NCBI GenBank assembly: GCA_019321725.1
Contig: CM033108.1
Location: 3,108,001-3,172,000, forward strand
Length of the DNA stretch: 64,000 nucleotides
From: Paulownia fortunei
Lineage: Eukaryota; Streptophyta; Magnoliopsida; Lamiales; Paulowniaceae
Direction of reading: 5' to 3'
A model generated the notes under the pieces. It saw only the letters and a program-made list of their open reading frames with translations, did not search any database and was not told where the DNA came from. The number at the start of each line of letters is the position of its first letter. The first letter of the stretch is position 1. The translations under genes were made by a program, and so were the position numbers. This document shows positions 13,645 through 26,810 of this stretch, piece by piece.

Positions 13645-16600
13645 ATGTCGTTCCGAAGTATAGCTCAGGACATAAGGGAGAGTTTTGGGAGCTTATCACG
13701 GCGGAGTTTTGATGTGAGGTTGCCTGGCCATTATAGGGGAAAATCACATGGTTCATTTCATGACTTGAATGACCAGCCTTTGGTAATTCAGAATAGTCGC
13801 TGGGCTAATCTCCCTCCAGAGCTACTATTTGATGTAATTAGAAGGTTGGAGGAGAGTGAAAGTACATGGCCCACACGGAAGCATGTAGTTGCATGTGCTG
13901 CTGTTTGCCGGTCTTGGAGGAGCATGTGCAAGGAAATTGTTAAAAGTCCAGAATTTTGTGGAAAACTTACTTTTCCAGTTTCCTTGAAGCAGGTATCTTC
14001 CTGCCCTTTGTCATGTTTGTGTATCGCACAAGATTGAACTAATATATCCATCCTTCTGCAACCATTTCATCTATTACTTAATGTTATTGTTGCATAATGC
14101 AGCACTGACATTATAAATAGATCTTTCAGTACCTTTATGATAAGCTAATATGAAACATTGCCTGTTTCCATTTACAGCCAGGGCCTCGTGATGGAACTAT
14201 TCAATGCTTCATAAAGAGAGACAAATCTAATTTAACCTACCATCTTTTTTTGTGTCTTAGTCCTGGTGAGTGTCATGTGGACCTTTCAAATCTACAATTT
14301 GCTATTTTATGTTCTCACATTTCGCCGTTCTTAAGTCTTCATTTACCTTATGTTTTCTTTGCCGAATTAGTATTTGTGGTTAATTTTTAAATACATAACA
14401 AGTATATCCTTTTTGTTTCATTGTCTAGAAAGATGAGTATGTTTTATTAGTGATTTTTGGTTACGTAAGTTACAAAAGGTTGCTGGATTTTATTTTTTTT
14501 CACACAAATGGCTAAAAGAATGCCATCCCATATTTTCATTTGAAAAGGTATCACCAGTATGCTGTATTTGTTTTTATCGGAATTTCTCTTCTTGCAGTGT
14601 TTTTGTACCTTTCTTATCCTAATATTGTTAGCAAACTAAGTTGTTGTTGGAAAATTATGGACCTAACATAGGGTGATTCAGTGCTTTAGACGTCAATGCA
14701 ATTTTCAAAACAAATATGCTCACTTCAGCTCCATAAAACGGTTCTCCAATTCTTTACATTCTAATATGTCTTTGTCAAGGGAATAGATATCTGATTGCAC
14801 AGACTGTTGTGAAGATCTAATAGAAAAATATTTTTCTAGCTCATCATGTTAGCGTTTCCAGTCACAATTTGAATCTGCTCTACTTTTCCACGTTAATACC
14901 CTCAATATTCTCGCTGTTTGTAGGTCTCATAATATATGATATTCCATTTTGCAGCTCTGCTAGTTGAAAATGGGAAGTTCCTTCTCTCCGCAAAAAGAAC
15001 TCGTAGAACTACTTGTACAGAGTATGTTATCTCAATGGATGCAGACAACATTTCCAGATCAAGTAGCACATATATCGGAAAACTAAGGTAGCATTTATCG
15101 CAATTCCTCAATGTCTTGTGTATCTTACCTTTGAGTCTTCTATGCATTTTGTTTATTTAGTATTTATTGGCATATTACTTACTGAAACTTCTTGATTTTA
15201 CCTCTGAATTTTAGTGTACAAATTTCCTGTCTTTTAAGTATGCGTCAACGATAAGGATATTATTCTGCGTATTGGAATCTATACAAAGTTATTTCATGTA
15301 ATGGAATTTAACCTCTGAAATAATTCATTATTCTCTCTCAATTCATGTAAACTCGTATATTTGAAATGCACAATATAAAATAGATGTTAGTTTCTCAATT
15401 AAAAAATGGAGCTTTATTAATTGGTTCAGAAAGAGAAACATATACATCAATCTTAATCATGAGTGGCATCAAAATGTTGTATGCATGCCAAAGACATGGT
15501 GGATGTACTTCTGAACCCCATCCTCTTTCTGTCACTCTTGGGAAGCGACAAGTATGGAGTTCCGGAAAATCAAGTCCTAGTTTTAGAATCTAATTCCATA
15601 TTAAAATGCATGTGTTCGGTATAAATATTTCTCATGGCATGAAGGAAGATAAATTCTTCAAATTGGTGGTTGATAAGGCAATAGAGTATTAAGTTGTGTG
15701 ATAATTCCTTTGGAAGGACGAGGATGATGAGATCATCTTGGTTTCATCGTGCAATGCATTTTTAACTTGCGCAATATTGATTGTTGGAACTATTTTTGTT
15801 GAATGATAAATTCTCATTGTGACTACTTCAAAAAGAAGTGTCTCAAGGACATTACTTTTTGTTAGTCGTGAAATGATTTGAGGGTAAATAAGAGGCAAAA
15901 CATAAATTGCAGAAATTGTCTTAGGGGCGCACCGCACGAGATGATAGGGAAAACTATCTTAATATTTCTCTGCATCTGGATTGGCTTGTGCAGTATGGAT
16001 GATTGTTGACCATGTTGGCGGATAAAAAAATCAGTTAGCTGCTATACTTTGAAATTCAGTTACCTTCAATGATGTTTTCATTTAATTGAAATTATTATTT
16101 TTACAGCACTAGTGTATACTGTGAATCTTGTACTTTACAAGGATTAGATTTTGTCACCTTTCAAGTACATGGCAATTCTTTCATTTATTAGTCATGAAAC
16201 ACATTTTCTGCTTTGCATCTAGAAGCTGAGTATTGAACGCTTGTAAATGTGCTGCCTAATATTTTGGGATCATCACTACTCCTGGTCATGATGCTTCTGC
16301 TTATCTATGATCAAGCATATGAGATTGTTATATGTTGCTTGTTTTTTTTTTTTTTTTTTTTTTTAATCTCTCTGTAACTGACATGCATATCTTCTGTTTT
16401 ATTCTGCACCCATGGGAAGTTGTCATCCTCAAGTTGCTGTTGTGGATACATTATAATCTATGCTTGAACCAGATGAAGAAAAAGATAATTATATGCAGGT
16501 TTTCTGAATTGTTAATGTCAAAAGCTTACTGCTTTTTGCAGATCAAATTTTCTTGGTACAAAGTTTATAGTATATGACACACAGCCTCCACATACTTGTT

Positions 16601-17253
16601 CACACATCCCACTGCCTGGCAGAACAAGCCGTAGGTTCCATTCAAAGAAAGTATCTCCAAAAGTACCAACTGGGAGTTACAACATAGCCCAAATCTCATA
16701 TGAGCTGAATGTGCTTGGGACACGGGGTCCACGGAGGATGCATTGTGTTATGCACTCAATACCTGTCTCATCCCTTGAACCTGGTGGAGTGGTGCCTGGA
16801 CAACCAGAACTTCTTCCAAGATCCCTTGAAGACTCATTCCGTAGCATCTCTTTCTCCAAGTCCCTCGATCACTCCACTGAATTCAGCAGCTCAAGATTTT
16901 TTGATACCGCTGTGTTGTCAAATGAAGATGGCGACAGTAAAACGAGGCCCCTGGTTCTCAAGAACAAGTCCCCTCGGTGGCATGAACAGTTACAGTGCTG
17001 GTGCCTCAATTTCCGAGGACGGGTGACAGTTGCATCTGTTAAGAATTTTCAGTTGATTGCTGCCACACAACCTGCCACTACTAGTGCTCCAACGAACTCT
17101 CAGCCGACGCACTCAGACCCTGACAAAATCATTCTCCAATTTGGTAAGGTTGGCAAGGATATGTTCACAATGGATTACCGATACCCCCTATCCGCCTTTC
17201 AGGCATTTGCAATCTGCTTGAGCAGCTTTGACACCAAATTGGCTTGTGGATAG
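13645..17253 (+). CDS. TLP: Tubby-like F-box protein (TLP3/TLP2 type), 4 coding exons
   Basis: Coding exons: 13645-13992, 14178-14265, 14955-15087 and 16542-17253. All introns are GT-AG and phases agree, giving 426 residues, normal for the family. The N-terminus has the plant TLP leader, then an F-box at about residues 53-99 (WANLPPELL ... VCRSW ... [10 protein letters not shown]). The tubby domain begins near residue 117 with [16 protein letters not shown] and runs to the C-terminal DTKLAC, through [26 protein letters not shown] and FALIC-like FAICLSSF blocks. F-box TLPs bind SKP1 in SCF ubiquitin ligases; the tubby domain binds membrane phosphoinositides, and members act in ABA and stress responses (family knowledge). 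The last residue is Gly, where I expect an acidic residue in relatives. Intron 3 is 1.45 kb and carries only spurious open frames. Family assignment is firm; the exact orthologue is not. Confidence 0.95.
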
Positions 17254-19000
17254 AGACAAGATCTCCATGACATGACTGCATAAAACAGTAATTCAGTGTT
17301 TGTAGTTATGTCACTCTGTATATTTTCACATTCTTCTTTAGAAAAGGATGATGGTGTTAATTTTTCATTTCTTTCTTAATGCTGCTGTACAAGGACTCGA
17401 TCAAGCTGCAAGGACGCCCTGGTTAAAACACTGCAAATGGTTACTTGAGATTGTGATTCCTTGCTACAGTGTGCAAGGATATATGATAATTAAGTTCTGA
17501 AATGGCAATTATTAAACATGAAGAGGGATTATAATTAACAATCAAGATCAGGTGTGTGAACTTGTGGGAATTTTTGGTTAAGAATTGTCAAAGTGAAAAA
17601 TAAGGTCTCAATTCTCAATAATTGGAAGGAGCAGAACATGGAAGAATGTGGGCTGCAGGGTGAGTGGCTATCAATATTTATGTTGGCCATCTATTATTGA
17701 GAAAGTGCCAGAAATATTGGAAGAAATTAATGATAGCACCCACCTGGTGGACCTTTTTTTGGAATTTTTACTAGTAGCTTTTATTTCAAGCTGGATTGAT
17801 TGAATTTCTTGTCACATTTTTTTCTTTAATTTTCCAGCATTATTATTAGACAAAATGCTCATAATGTTGCTGAAATAAAAAAAAGGAAACATATGAAGAA
17901 TCACTAAACTAGATTTTGAATTTTTTTAAAAAAAAATTACTTTTTAATTGGGTGATGGGAAAATTGAATTAAATTAGTAAGTTAGAATTTGGTTGGCCAT
18001 ACCAAGGGATAATGTCTTGTCCATTGCATTGAATTCTAGAATGCATTATCAAGAATTATTTATTATATTTCAAAAGAAAAATAAATTGTGTCCATATCCA
18101 AAGAAAGTTTGGAATGATAAAATAGTACTGAGATGTTGGTTGGTACTTGGTAATGGTCTGACAAATTAATTAGATGACAGAAATATTATCTGCTCAGTTC
18201 ACATATTCAATGAAAAGCAACTGTTACAAGAATTTAATTATTAGAATACAAATTGAGTAAGGATAAAAACAGAAAAAAAGAGTTCAAGAAATAAAATATA
18301 AAATTATATCATTTCAAACGAAAATTTTTTCTCACTAAAACAATTATCACCCACTAAAATATTTGAGTGGTTGTATGTTTTTTTTTTTTTTTTTTTTTTT
18401 TGTATCTTTCATAATTATTTAATTTTTTTATTTTCTGTGTACTTTTTCTATTTTTTTAATCATAACCCATGATTTTGTCAGATTTTGGTACTTTGAGTTA
18501 GTTAAATATTGTTATACCCCTACTATATATGATTCGGCTGGCGGGTTTCCTGTTTTTTCCCGGGCAAAATCTTACTCTTATTTTATTTTTTTTGGACTTT
18601 ACAATTTCCAAAATAAATTGGGTTGGTAGTGCTTTTATGCGATATCATATGTTTGATAAATTTTCTAAATATTTTTATTAATTATCAGAAATTTCTGTTA
18701 AAAGAAGGACAGATAAAGTCGATTGAGCTCTGGATTATTGTTTGATTTTTCATCTTTTCAATAATAATTTTTAAAATTATTATTACCTAAAAACAACTTA
18801 ACGACATTTTGCATACTCGACAAATATTCTTAGTTTTAGATAAAACATATTATTATAAAAAAAATTATTTTTTTGTAGAAGTACTTTTCTCCTACAACAT
18901 AGTTTGCTATTCTATGTTTTGTAATATATATACACACATATATACACACACATTACATATATTGATTCACACATGTTTATGTTAGTTATGATAGAAATGT
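17254..19000. other. Tubby-like 3' UTR and intergenic spacer
   Basis: The first few hundred bases after the stop are probably the 3' UTR. The rest is AT-rich spacer with a poly-T run at 18381-18402 and a small GC-richer patch near 18530-18570. No coding potential is seen. Confidence 0.5.
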
Positions 19001-19912
19001 GAGTAAATCGAAATTTTCTTGAATTATTTATATGACAGCCAACAAAAGTTATACACTTGTCTTCTTTCAGTTTCCTTTTGACCTTTTTCATTTTTCCTCT
19101 GTGTCAAACTTTTTTCAATGTATTTTCCCTTGTAGTAGGGCTTCATGTCCTTCGCTAGGGTTTCAATTTCCTTTTGCTTTAAATTTTCCATTTTTTCGCA
19201 TTCTAGTTTTTCATGTAGGCATTCATATACCCGTAACACATCAAGGTATCATCTTTCTATTCACTGAATATGTTTTCTCTTAATTTCTCAGCAATCCTAT
19301 TTGCTCATTTGAATTTTGCTTTTCATTTGGCCTAAAAGCATGTGTTCTTGAAACTCACCTGGTGGGCCTTTGCCAAAGATCTGTTTTTGAGACAATCTTG
19401 ATCTGGGTTTTACCTCTTGTTTTGAAAATAAATGATTTTTTTGGGCTTTCCATTATTAATCTGCTTGAATAGAGTTGTACGTGAATTTTCAAAAGCCCTG
19501 ATCGTGTTTATGAGATTTGATGTTTATAGCGACTAAACTTGGTTGGTTTTCTGGGGTGTGTGTGTTTCAGGTGTTTGAAAATCTGTGGTTTGTGGGTTGT
19601 GTTTGCTTAAAGAAATTATTCGAGTGTTATTACGATCTTGAAATTTGGTTATGTGAATTCTAAAGGGGTCTAATAAGATTTCATTATTTGGTATTTAATA
19701 GGAAAGTCAGATTTTGCGTATATTTATGTAGAAAATTTTGTGGAATTTGAGCAATATGATATTGGGATTTTGTTGACCATGGTTTGGAGATTTTCAAGTT
19801 ATTATTTTTTTGATTTTGGGGGTGTTCAACTGATTCTGATTTGGGTTTCAGCTAATGCGTGGATTTTTTAACCAAGTTTCTTCTAGGGTGGAGATCTGTT
19901 ACGGTTTGAAGA
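19000..19912 (+). promoter_or_regulatory. Probable 5' leader of the ROH1-like gene with an intron
   Basis: CT-rich sequence at 19055-19245 looks like a transcribed leader. A donor CAAG|GTATC (GT at 19246) and an acceptor GGTTTCAG (ending 19851) would remove about 606 bp and leave a short second leader exon. A competing acceptor, TTCTTCTAG, ends at about 19887. If the first acceptor is used, the leader carries an upstream ORF (19855-19929, 24 codons plus stop) that overlaps the main start in another frame. Splicing is inferred from site consensus only. Confidence 0.4.
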
Positions 19913-21073
19913 ATGCCTTCTTCAGATAATCATGGTTCCCCTATCCCTTTTGCTTCATTTCGTCGCTCTATCTTGACTATTAGAAGCGATCAGGTTCATT
20001 CAGAAATGAGCCATGATTCAAATATCCAGAACCTGGACTCATTTCAAAGGCAAGTTTTTAGACGGTTTCATGATCTTTCGGTGGTTAATGCCGATGAGCT
20101 CCTCTCCATTTCTTGGATACACAAACTGTTAGATGCATTTACTAGCTGTGTGGAGGATTTCAGAGTCATATTATGCGATAATAAAGCACTGCTCTCAAAA
20201 CCACCAGCAGATAGGCTTGCTACTGAATACTTTGACAGGGCCATTAAGGCAATGGATATTTTTAATGCAGCTCGTGATGGTGTTGAGACAATTCGTCTGT
20301 GGCAGAAACATCTAGAGATCATAGTATGTGCTCTTGATGCTCAACAGAGAATGATTGGTGAAGGTCAGTTTCGTCGAGCAAGAAAAGCCTTGATGGATTT
20401 GGCAATTGTGATGCTAGATGACAAAGATACTGGTTCTGTATTTTCACATCGAAACCGGTCTTTTGGACGTAAGGGCAAGGATCACCATCGTGCTTCGTCA
20501 GGGCACTCACGATCGCTATCTTGGAGTGTATCGCATACTTGGTCAGCATCTAAGCAGCTCCAGTCTATTGCGAACAACTTGGTTCCTCCCCGTGCAAATG
20601 AAATAGCGGCGACTAATGGTCTGGCTATACTTGTCTTTTCAATGAGCTTTATTCTCATGTTTGTTTTATGGGTTCTTGTTGCTGCGATCCCTTGTCAAGA
20701 CCGAGGTGTGCAAATCCATTTTGCAATCCCTCGTCAATTCTCATGGAGTACACCACTGTTTTTGCTTCAAAGTCGCATTATGGATGGGTCCAAGAAGAGA
20801 GATCGACGTAATTCCAGTGGATTATTAAAGGAAATATATCAAATAGAAAAGTGTGTGCATCAGATGACTGACTTGGTAGATGCTGCTCAGTTTCCACTGT
20901 CAGAGGAATTGAAGGAAGAAGTGAGGGAGAATGTGCATGAGTTGTCATTAGTTTGTGAAGTTTGCAAGACTGGACTGGATCCACTGGAACGCAAGTTACG
21001 GGAGGCATTCAGGAAGGTTATGAATTGCCGTGCTGAGGGTCTTGAGTTCCTAGGCAAGGCTACTGAACCTTAA
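19913..21073 (+). CDS. ROH1: ROH1-like protein (DUF793, BYPASS1-related)
   Basis: Intron-less coding region of 386 residues. The N-terminus has the family pattern FASFRRSI ... DLDSFQ-like (LDSFQRQVF at 42-50), followed by long helices: SWIHKLLDAF at 67-76, CDNKALLSKPPADRLATEYF at 88-107, and IFNAARDGVE..RLWQKHLEI. Residues 175-225 form a basic, Ser-rich linker. A hydrophobic segment at about 236-259 could span or insert in a membrane. The C-terminal helical part ends in an LDPLERKLREAF-type motif. Arabidopsis ROH1 interacts with EXO70 subunits of the exocyst and affects seed-coat mucilage deposition; BYPASS1 relatives restrain a root-derived signal. Those roles are family knowledge and are not shown here. 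The length is slightly below that of Arabidopsis members. The start fits a conserved N-terminus. Confidence 0.9.
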   Translation: MPSSDNHGSPIPFASFRRSILTIRSDQVHSEMSHDSNIQNLDSFQRQVFRRFHDLSVVNADELLSISWIHKLLDAFTSCVEDFRVILCDNKALLSKPPADRLATEYFDRAIKAMDIFNAARDGVETIRLWQKHLEIIVCALDAQQRMIGEGQFRRARKALMDLAIVMLDDKDTGSVFSHRNRSFGRKGKDHHRASSGHSRSLSWSVSHTWSASKQLQSIANNLVPPRANEIAATNGLAILVFSMSFILMFVLWVLVAAIPCQDRGVQIHFAIPRQFSWSTPLFLLQSRIMDGSKKRDRRNSSGLLKEIYQIEKCVHQMTDLVDAAQFPLSEELKEEVRENVHELSLVCEVCKTGLDPLERKLREAFRKVMNCRAEGLEFLGKATEP

Positions 21074-23600
21074 TAAAGCAGTGTGGAAAGGAAGGAAATA
21101 TTGCAAATATTCTATCATATTAGTTTTTACCAGCTTAATTAAAGGAAGCAGTCAGATTGTCGCCAACAGTAATAAATTTATCAGGTAGATTTTGTACTTA
21201 GTGATATACTTCTTGTAAAAATGACTTTGTGTCTGTTGTATCATTCTGTTTCTGGACTTCAGTATCAGCTTGGCCTTCAATATTTCATTTTGATTTTTTT
21301 TTTAATTCTTGTTAAACATTTATGTCTAAGAAAACTTTCCCTTTTAAATAATGTGTTACTTCTTTGATCTGATCCATTATCAAGATTTTTCTTTTTTTGA
21401 TTTGATTCCTAGCCACCTTCTTCTCTTTGTCTGTGTAACCCTTTCTCTCTATGATATGCATGATCATGGCATAAGGAGAAGAGATATGACATAAGTCCAA
21501 TGAGAACTATATTGCATTCTTTCTATTGTCAAATGGTTTGAGTTCTGCAGTTAGCATGAATTGTTGATCATTCCTAATGCCCATGATCATTTATTGACAC
21601 TAAGTTGTCTGTGGGAGTAGATTCCATTAAAATCTTCCATTTAACTGGATAACACCAAAAATTTAATGGACACATTTACATCTGGTACTTCAATTGCTAA
21701 ATTTTAAATTCTGGCGGACAAATTAATTCATAAAATAATATTTCACATAAAAGTACATTGCTCATTATGGAGAATATGAACATGTACAAAGGTTGCTCAA
21801 CACATTTTCAAGCCTACAACTGATCTGTTTGTTGAGGTCTATCTTTGATGAGCCATGGGGGCACCATGAATAGCCTCCTGATTGGGTGAAGGCGTCCAAA
21901 TACTCCTAATTTTGTAGCTTTTCACTTCCAAGTATTTCGATTCCACCAGAGCTCTACCATAAAACCTTCGTGTAAATCTTTTTTGGATAACAGACCATTG
22001 CATTTCTAGCACCTGATCATTTTTCACTTTCTTCTTTTTGTTTTGGTGCTATCTGCGTTTTTTTTTTTTTTTCTTTTTCCATTTTTTTTGGGGGTTGTGG
22101 CAGGGGTTGTCTTTTTTATAGTTTTGGAATTTCTGATCCCACTGACATGTTGAGGCGATATCCCTGACTCCTTTCCACATCCAACATCACAGGTAGAGAA
22201 TATTTGCTTGCTCATGAGTACGAGTTGTGTTCCTGATTTCTGTAATGGGCATGATGTTGCTGGATAGCAGCAAATGTTTGACTTGCCCAAATGTAAATAT
22301 GGATCGGCATAGTACTTACTCAGAACTTCCAAAGTCTTATGGTTGTAAAGATGATAATACTTACAGTTTAAGTTTACTTTGTTGAATTTAGTCCACAAGT
22401 GAGGATGATAATTTGTGCTTGTGGACCTTGAATGTAACTAAGGATCTCAGTCTGGACAGCCCTTTTCATGTCTGAACAGCTTCATACTTGCTAATCACTC
22501 ACTTTCTGGCACAGCTGTATTTCTAATGACTGCTCAATTTGACTTCAGTTTTCCACATCTGATCTTGGGCTTATCTGACTGAATATGTATTTGTGAGGTG
22601 GAAGGCTTGTCGCCTTGTTTCTTCTGGCACTAAGAAATTCAAGTGATAGTACTTTGTATCTGGGATATTTAGATAATTAAATAAGTTTTGAGGAATGACA
22701 AAAAGTACAGTCTCACAAACTTTGGCTGTACTTGTTTCTTGAAATCTATGTCTCAGTTTCCATAACAGTGATTAGTATGTTAGCTATTGTCGCAAGTGTA
22801 TCGCCGTCTTGCTCGACTATTTTAAGTGAGTTTGTTAGCTTTTCAGCATTAAGAACAATGGCTCTGAAGCACCTATTTTACATCCTTAGATGCTGGTTTT
22901 TGCAGGTTTCTTTCAAAGGGTTTCCAATGGTGGACCTCAAAAATATGAAGCATGCAACAAATATTCCAGAATCCTGTGAGATTATTCCTGGCACGACGAC
23001 CCCGAAGCAAACTGCAATTCTGCTGCATTTCTCACAACTTGTACTTGCTGTATTTCTTAATTTGCTGAAGAAAGTAATGTAATGGTGAAGAAAACTGAGT
23101 CAAATTATGTGTGGGAAGACAGATAGAGAATACAACATTTATTATCAAGAAAATGTTTTCTGCACATGACATTCTTCTGTCAATTATTATAGAGCATTAA
23201 ATTTTTATTTGTTTATTTAATTATTTTTTTCTTTGTTGGGTTCAAAAGAATGAGAATTTGTGGCCATCCTCACATATTCTTTGATTGAAAGAAGCCCATT
23301 CGTGGGGCAATACGATGGGTTGGTATTAAATTAGACAGCTCTGTTTGTCCCCATTGTTACTTCATATATGGTGAAAATCCCATGTGAAAGCTGAGTGGAC
23401 AAGAGAAGATGTAGCAACATTAGTGCACGACCCACTCCACCAATCAAATTATGAAAAGGCCAAAACCTCAAAAAAGATTTTGTATCAAGTATTAAGCTAC
23501 ATATATTATTACATTAAAAATATTAATTATCAACTAGTTAGTAATCAACAATTAACGTAACATGTAACAACTACAAACAATCTACAATTAACTAGTTGAT
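21074..23600. other. ROH1 3' UTR and unassigned, moderately complex spacer
   Basis: This sequence is less AT-rich than the large spacers. Open frames occur on the minus strand near 22024-22398 (it has no ATG at its start, and its C-terminal half is Lys-rich because of a poly-T tract) and on the plus strand near 22780-23082. I recognise neither, and neither shows a convincing ATG context or splice support. A degraded gene fragment or a non-coding transcript is possible. Confidence 0.35.
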
Positions 23601-23629
23601 TATTATGAAAGTGGACAAGACCCACATTC

Positions 23630-24240
23630 TAATAAGAATTGAACAAATGTGTTTTTATTATATTTTAGTTAAAATTTGTATTATAATCGTATTGTACGTA
23701 TGCATAAATAATTAAAAAATAACTTCATTTCACGCACGTATTCTAAACTGTAGAATAATAGTTCGTACTTGGTGAAACGTTCAATACACATATTATATTT
23801 ACTCTGAATAATATTTGATGAATAATATTGTATTTTAATAAATATTTATAATATTTAAATATACTAAAAATTATTTATACGTATTAATAAAATATTATGC
23901 AAATGTTAAAATTTAAAACCTAATAACTTATGAATATGTTATTATTATTATAATAATTATCTTTAAGTTATGTCATAATTATAAATTAGTTAGTATAAAA
24001 ATAAAAATAAAATATTTTTTACCTATTTTAAAAATAAGTACAAATATAATTTATATAAAAATAATTTCAAAATAAGTTGTATTTTAACTTTTGAATAATT
24101 TTTTTATATTCATATTTTATCCGAACATTTATAATTTCATATAATATTGTATTTTTCTTGGTCGATTTTTACCAAAAAATCATAATATATTCGTATATAT
24201 TAAATATAATTTTTTTCATCCTATATTTAACTATCGAGGG
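23630..24240 (+). repeat. AT-rich dispersed repeat, copy 1
   Basis: Collinear with 35290-35890 on the same strand and with 57790-58340 on the opposite strand. Shared blocks include TTTTAATAAATATT, TTATCTTTAAGTTATGTCAT, AAAATAAGTACAAATATA and ATAATATATTCGTA near the end. No open frame is conserved. It is probably a MITE-like or non-autonomous element whose class I cannot name. Confidence 0.6.
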
Positions 24241-24639
24241 CGAATCCACCATTTCTAGGAGCTTCAACTTTGCCAATTGAATTAGTCTTTTCTTAAAAAC
24301 TATTTAGCTATTAAGAATTTTGATCTGCACTAAGGCAGCAGAAAAGAGAATAGTACAACTTAAATTCGCACCTTCATGTGTTTGGCTTTATTGAACTTTT
24401 TTGCATATGATATATACCTTTATATGTAGATTGTGATGTCCTTGTTTACCCCTTGGAATTCACAATTCATTAAAGTAACTCAACATTTGGCATATTTGGT
24501 GGGTCTAATGCTAAAACTTAAAAAGAGAATTTGCCTAACTTGGAAAGGGAACAATTTTTTTTTCTTATTATAGTTTGACTACAGTGTACTAGCAGTGAAG
24601 ACAACTTCAACTTTCCTGGATAACATAACATCTTAAACT

Positions 24640-25860
24640 CAGTTTAAGGGAACTTAAGCCTCAGAGTCGGGTCGAACCAGTCTCTGACTGTGACCGGACT
24701 ATAGTTTTACTGGTTGGAACCCATTGATCACGGTTTCGGGTCGAAATCATAATCGGCTCATAAATTTACGGACTGGTTATAGTTTCATTTTATCCAACCT
24801 ATTGAACCACCGGATTGGCGATCAGGCGGTTCTGGCCTATGAACCGCCGGTTCCAACCAGATTTTTTTTTTTAATTTTTTTATCAAAATAGTGTAAAAGT
24901 GTTATGGGTAGAACTGTCGGTTCCAACCCGGCATTTTTTTTTTAATTTTAATTTTTTTATTAAATAGTGTAAAAGTGTTCTATATAGGTTTTGAACACGT
25001 GATTTTCATGTTATTAATAAAACATTCTAACAAATTGAGTTAATGAATTGTATGTTTATAATTTTGAATAAGTGTATAAATAAGTCTCATAATTTTTTTT
25101 TTTATTTTTTTCCCTCAAATTATTTGTTTTGTCTCTGAAAATCAATATAATTGGTGTTGTGTCTCTCTTTAAATTTAAATAATTAGTTTCAACAAGTTAC
25201 AAATCAAGTTTTATATTTAAGCATTTTACATTTTATCTTAATAATAAATAAAATTTTAAAAATTATCTAATGATGCTATTTTAAAATTATATTACTAATA
25301 AGTAAATTTATAATTTTTTAAAAATATTTAATAATACTACTTTACAATTATCTAGATTTTATTCTCCAACTTCTCATTTAGTATTATTAAATTATTGTAA
25401 TGTTGTATCGATTTTACATAATAACATTAAATTCAAAAATCAAAATTTAATAAATTGTGCTTGTATCAATCAATGCAGTGTAAATGAGAAAAATATTTTT
25501 TAAAAATTTCATAAATTAATTTAGTCACTTTTATTTTTGACCATATTACTTAAATTTTAATTATTATTTTTTAAATTTAAGTTAATTTTTTTTCATTAAA
25601 TTCAAAAATTAACCATATTTTTTACAAATTTAAGTTCAAAAATTTTAAATAAAATAAAATAAAATATAAGGGTTGGAATTGAAACCGGAACCTACAGTTA
25701 ACCGGAATTGAAATCGGAATCAGTCCGGTGGTTTCAGAACTCGGAGCATAACCGACCTTGATGGTTAAATGTAAGGGTCGAAATTTTCTTGAATCATAAA
25801 ATTGACAATTTCGAAGTATAACCGGCAGTTTTGATCAGTTCTAAACTTAGCAGAAAAAAT
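24640..25860 (+). mobile_element. Internally deleted hAT element, related to the one at 39716-43977
   Basis: The ends are GC-richer and rich in GGTTCCAACC / GGTCGGGT-type sequence (24660-24860 and 25670-25850), as in the large hAT element. The interior at about 25320-25545 matches the reverse complement of 41450-41680 over roughly 220 bp, including TTATTCTCCAACTTCTCATT and GTATTATTAAATTATTGTAA. Most of the transposase region is missing. The relationship is seen directly; the boundaries are approximate and no target duplication was established. Confidence 0.7.
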
Positions 25861-26810
25861 TGTTAAGCTTTAGTACCAAGCGCTTACAGTCTGGGCTATA
25901 ACATCAAAATCACAATCAGATTTTAACATCAATGGAGAACAAATTTGTAGTTCCAATTGGCATCTCCAGCTCCACAACTGTAGGAGATAGCATTTTTTTT
26001 CTCGTCCACCCGAGTGTTTGTTTGGATATTAACAAGTGCCCCATTTTATAAGAAATGTAGCATTTTATAAAATTAAACACTTGTTAATCATTCACACCCA
26101 GCCAATGTACAGTCCACAATAAGTAATATTTTTTCACAGCTGTTATCCCTTGTCCAATCTCTTCTTACACTTCAGTTGAGACAGCTTTACCTCAACTTTT
26201 TGACTAATACTTTAATTTAATTATATGGAAAAGAAGAATCTATCACTGCCACAGACAGGAATTCGCTCTACTCTAAGCAAGGAGTTGATGAGGCTCTAAA
26301 AATGACAATTAGCTATTTCAACAGTAATAGATACAGAGAAAATTGCAAAGCAAGTCATGAACTAATTATTTTCATCCAAACGTAATTATTCTTCAGACAT
26401 GACCTATAAATTGTTTGATAGACTACATTAGAAATTATTGAATATCATCATACAATCTTGTCAATTAGCCCTATTCAGATGCCATCCTCACTATCGGCAT
26501 ATGGAGAAACTATATTTCAAGTAGAAGCATGCCGTCTACAAAGCCTAGCTACGAAAATTAACTATATACTTGCCCACTTGCCCATAAACCATATCCGTCA
26601 AAGTTCAGTTTGGAGTTGCAGGTCTCAACGGCTTCATTCAGCTTTTTCCTTTGCAAATGAACATCAAAAACTGCTTCATCTGTAGTTAACTATCAGATAA
26701 ATATCCATCTAGCCCGTGCCAGAATGTCCTCTCGCGACATTACTAAAGCCCCATGGCAGGCCAAGAACTAGTTTCTATTACCTTTATTATCGGCCATAGC
26801 CAGAGATCAC
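25861..26810. other. Downstream flank of the bZIP gene
   Basis: The part nearest 26810 is probably the 3' UTR of the minus-strand bZIP gene. The 75-codon plus-strand frame at 26458-26685 is antisense to it and resembles nothing I know. No other gene is supported. Confidence 0.4.

Noticed and set aside
22024..22398. 124-codon minus-strand frame with several Cys and a Lys-rich tail
   Set aside because: The first codon is TTG, the Lys tail comes from a poly-T tract, and I recognise no domain. It is not called as a gene, though a decayed fragment is possible.
22732..23082. 116-codon plus-strand frame with hydrophobic start
   Set aside because: No ATG at its start, no recognised family, and no splice evidence linking it to ROH1.
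26458..26685. 75-codon plus-strand open frame
   Set aside because: It does not begin with ATG, lies antisense to the likely 3' UTR of the bZIP gene, and has no recognisable family.
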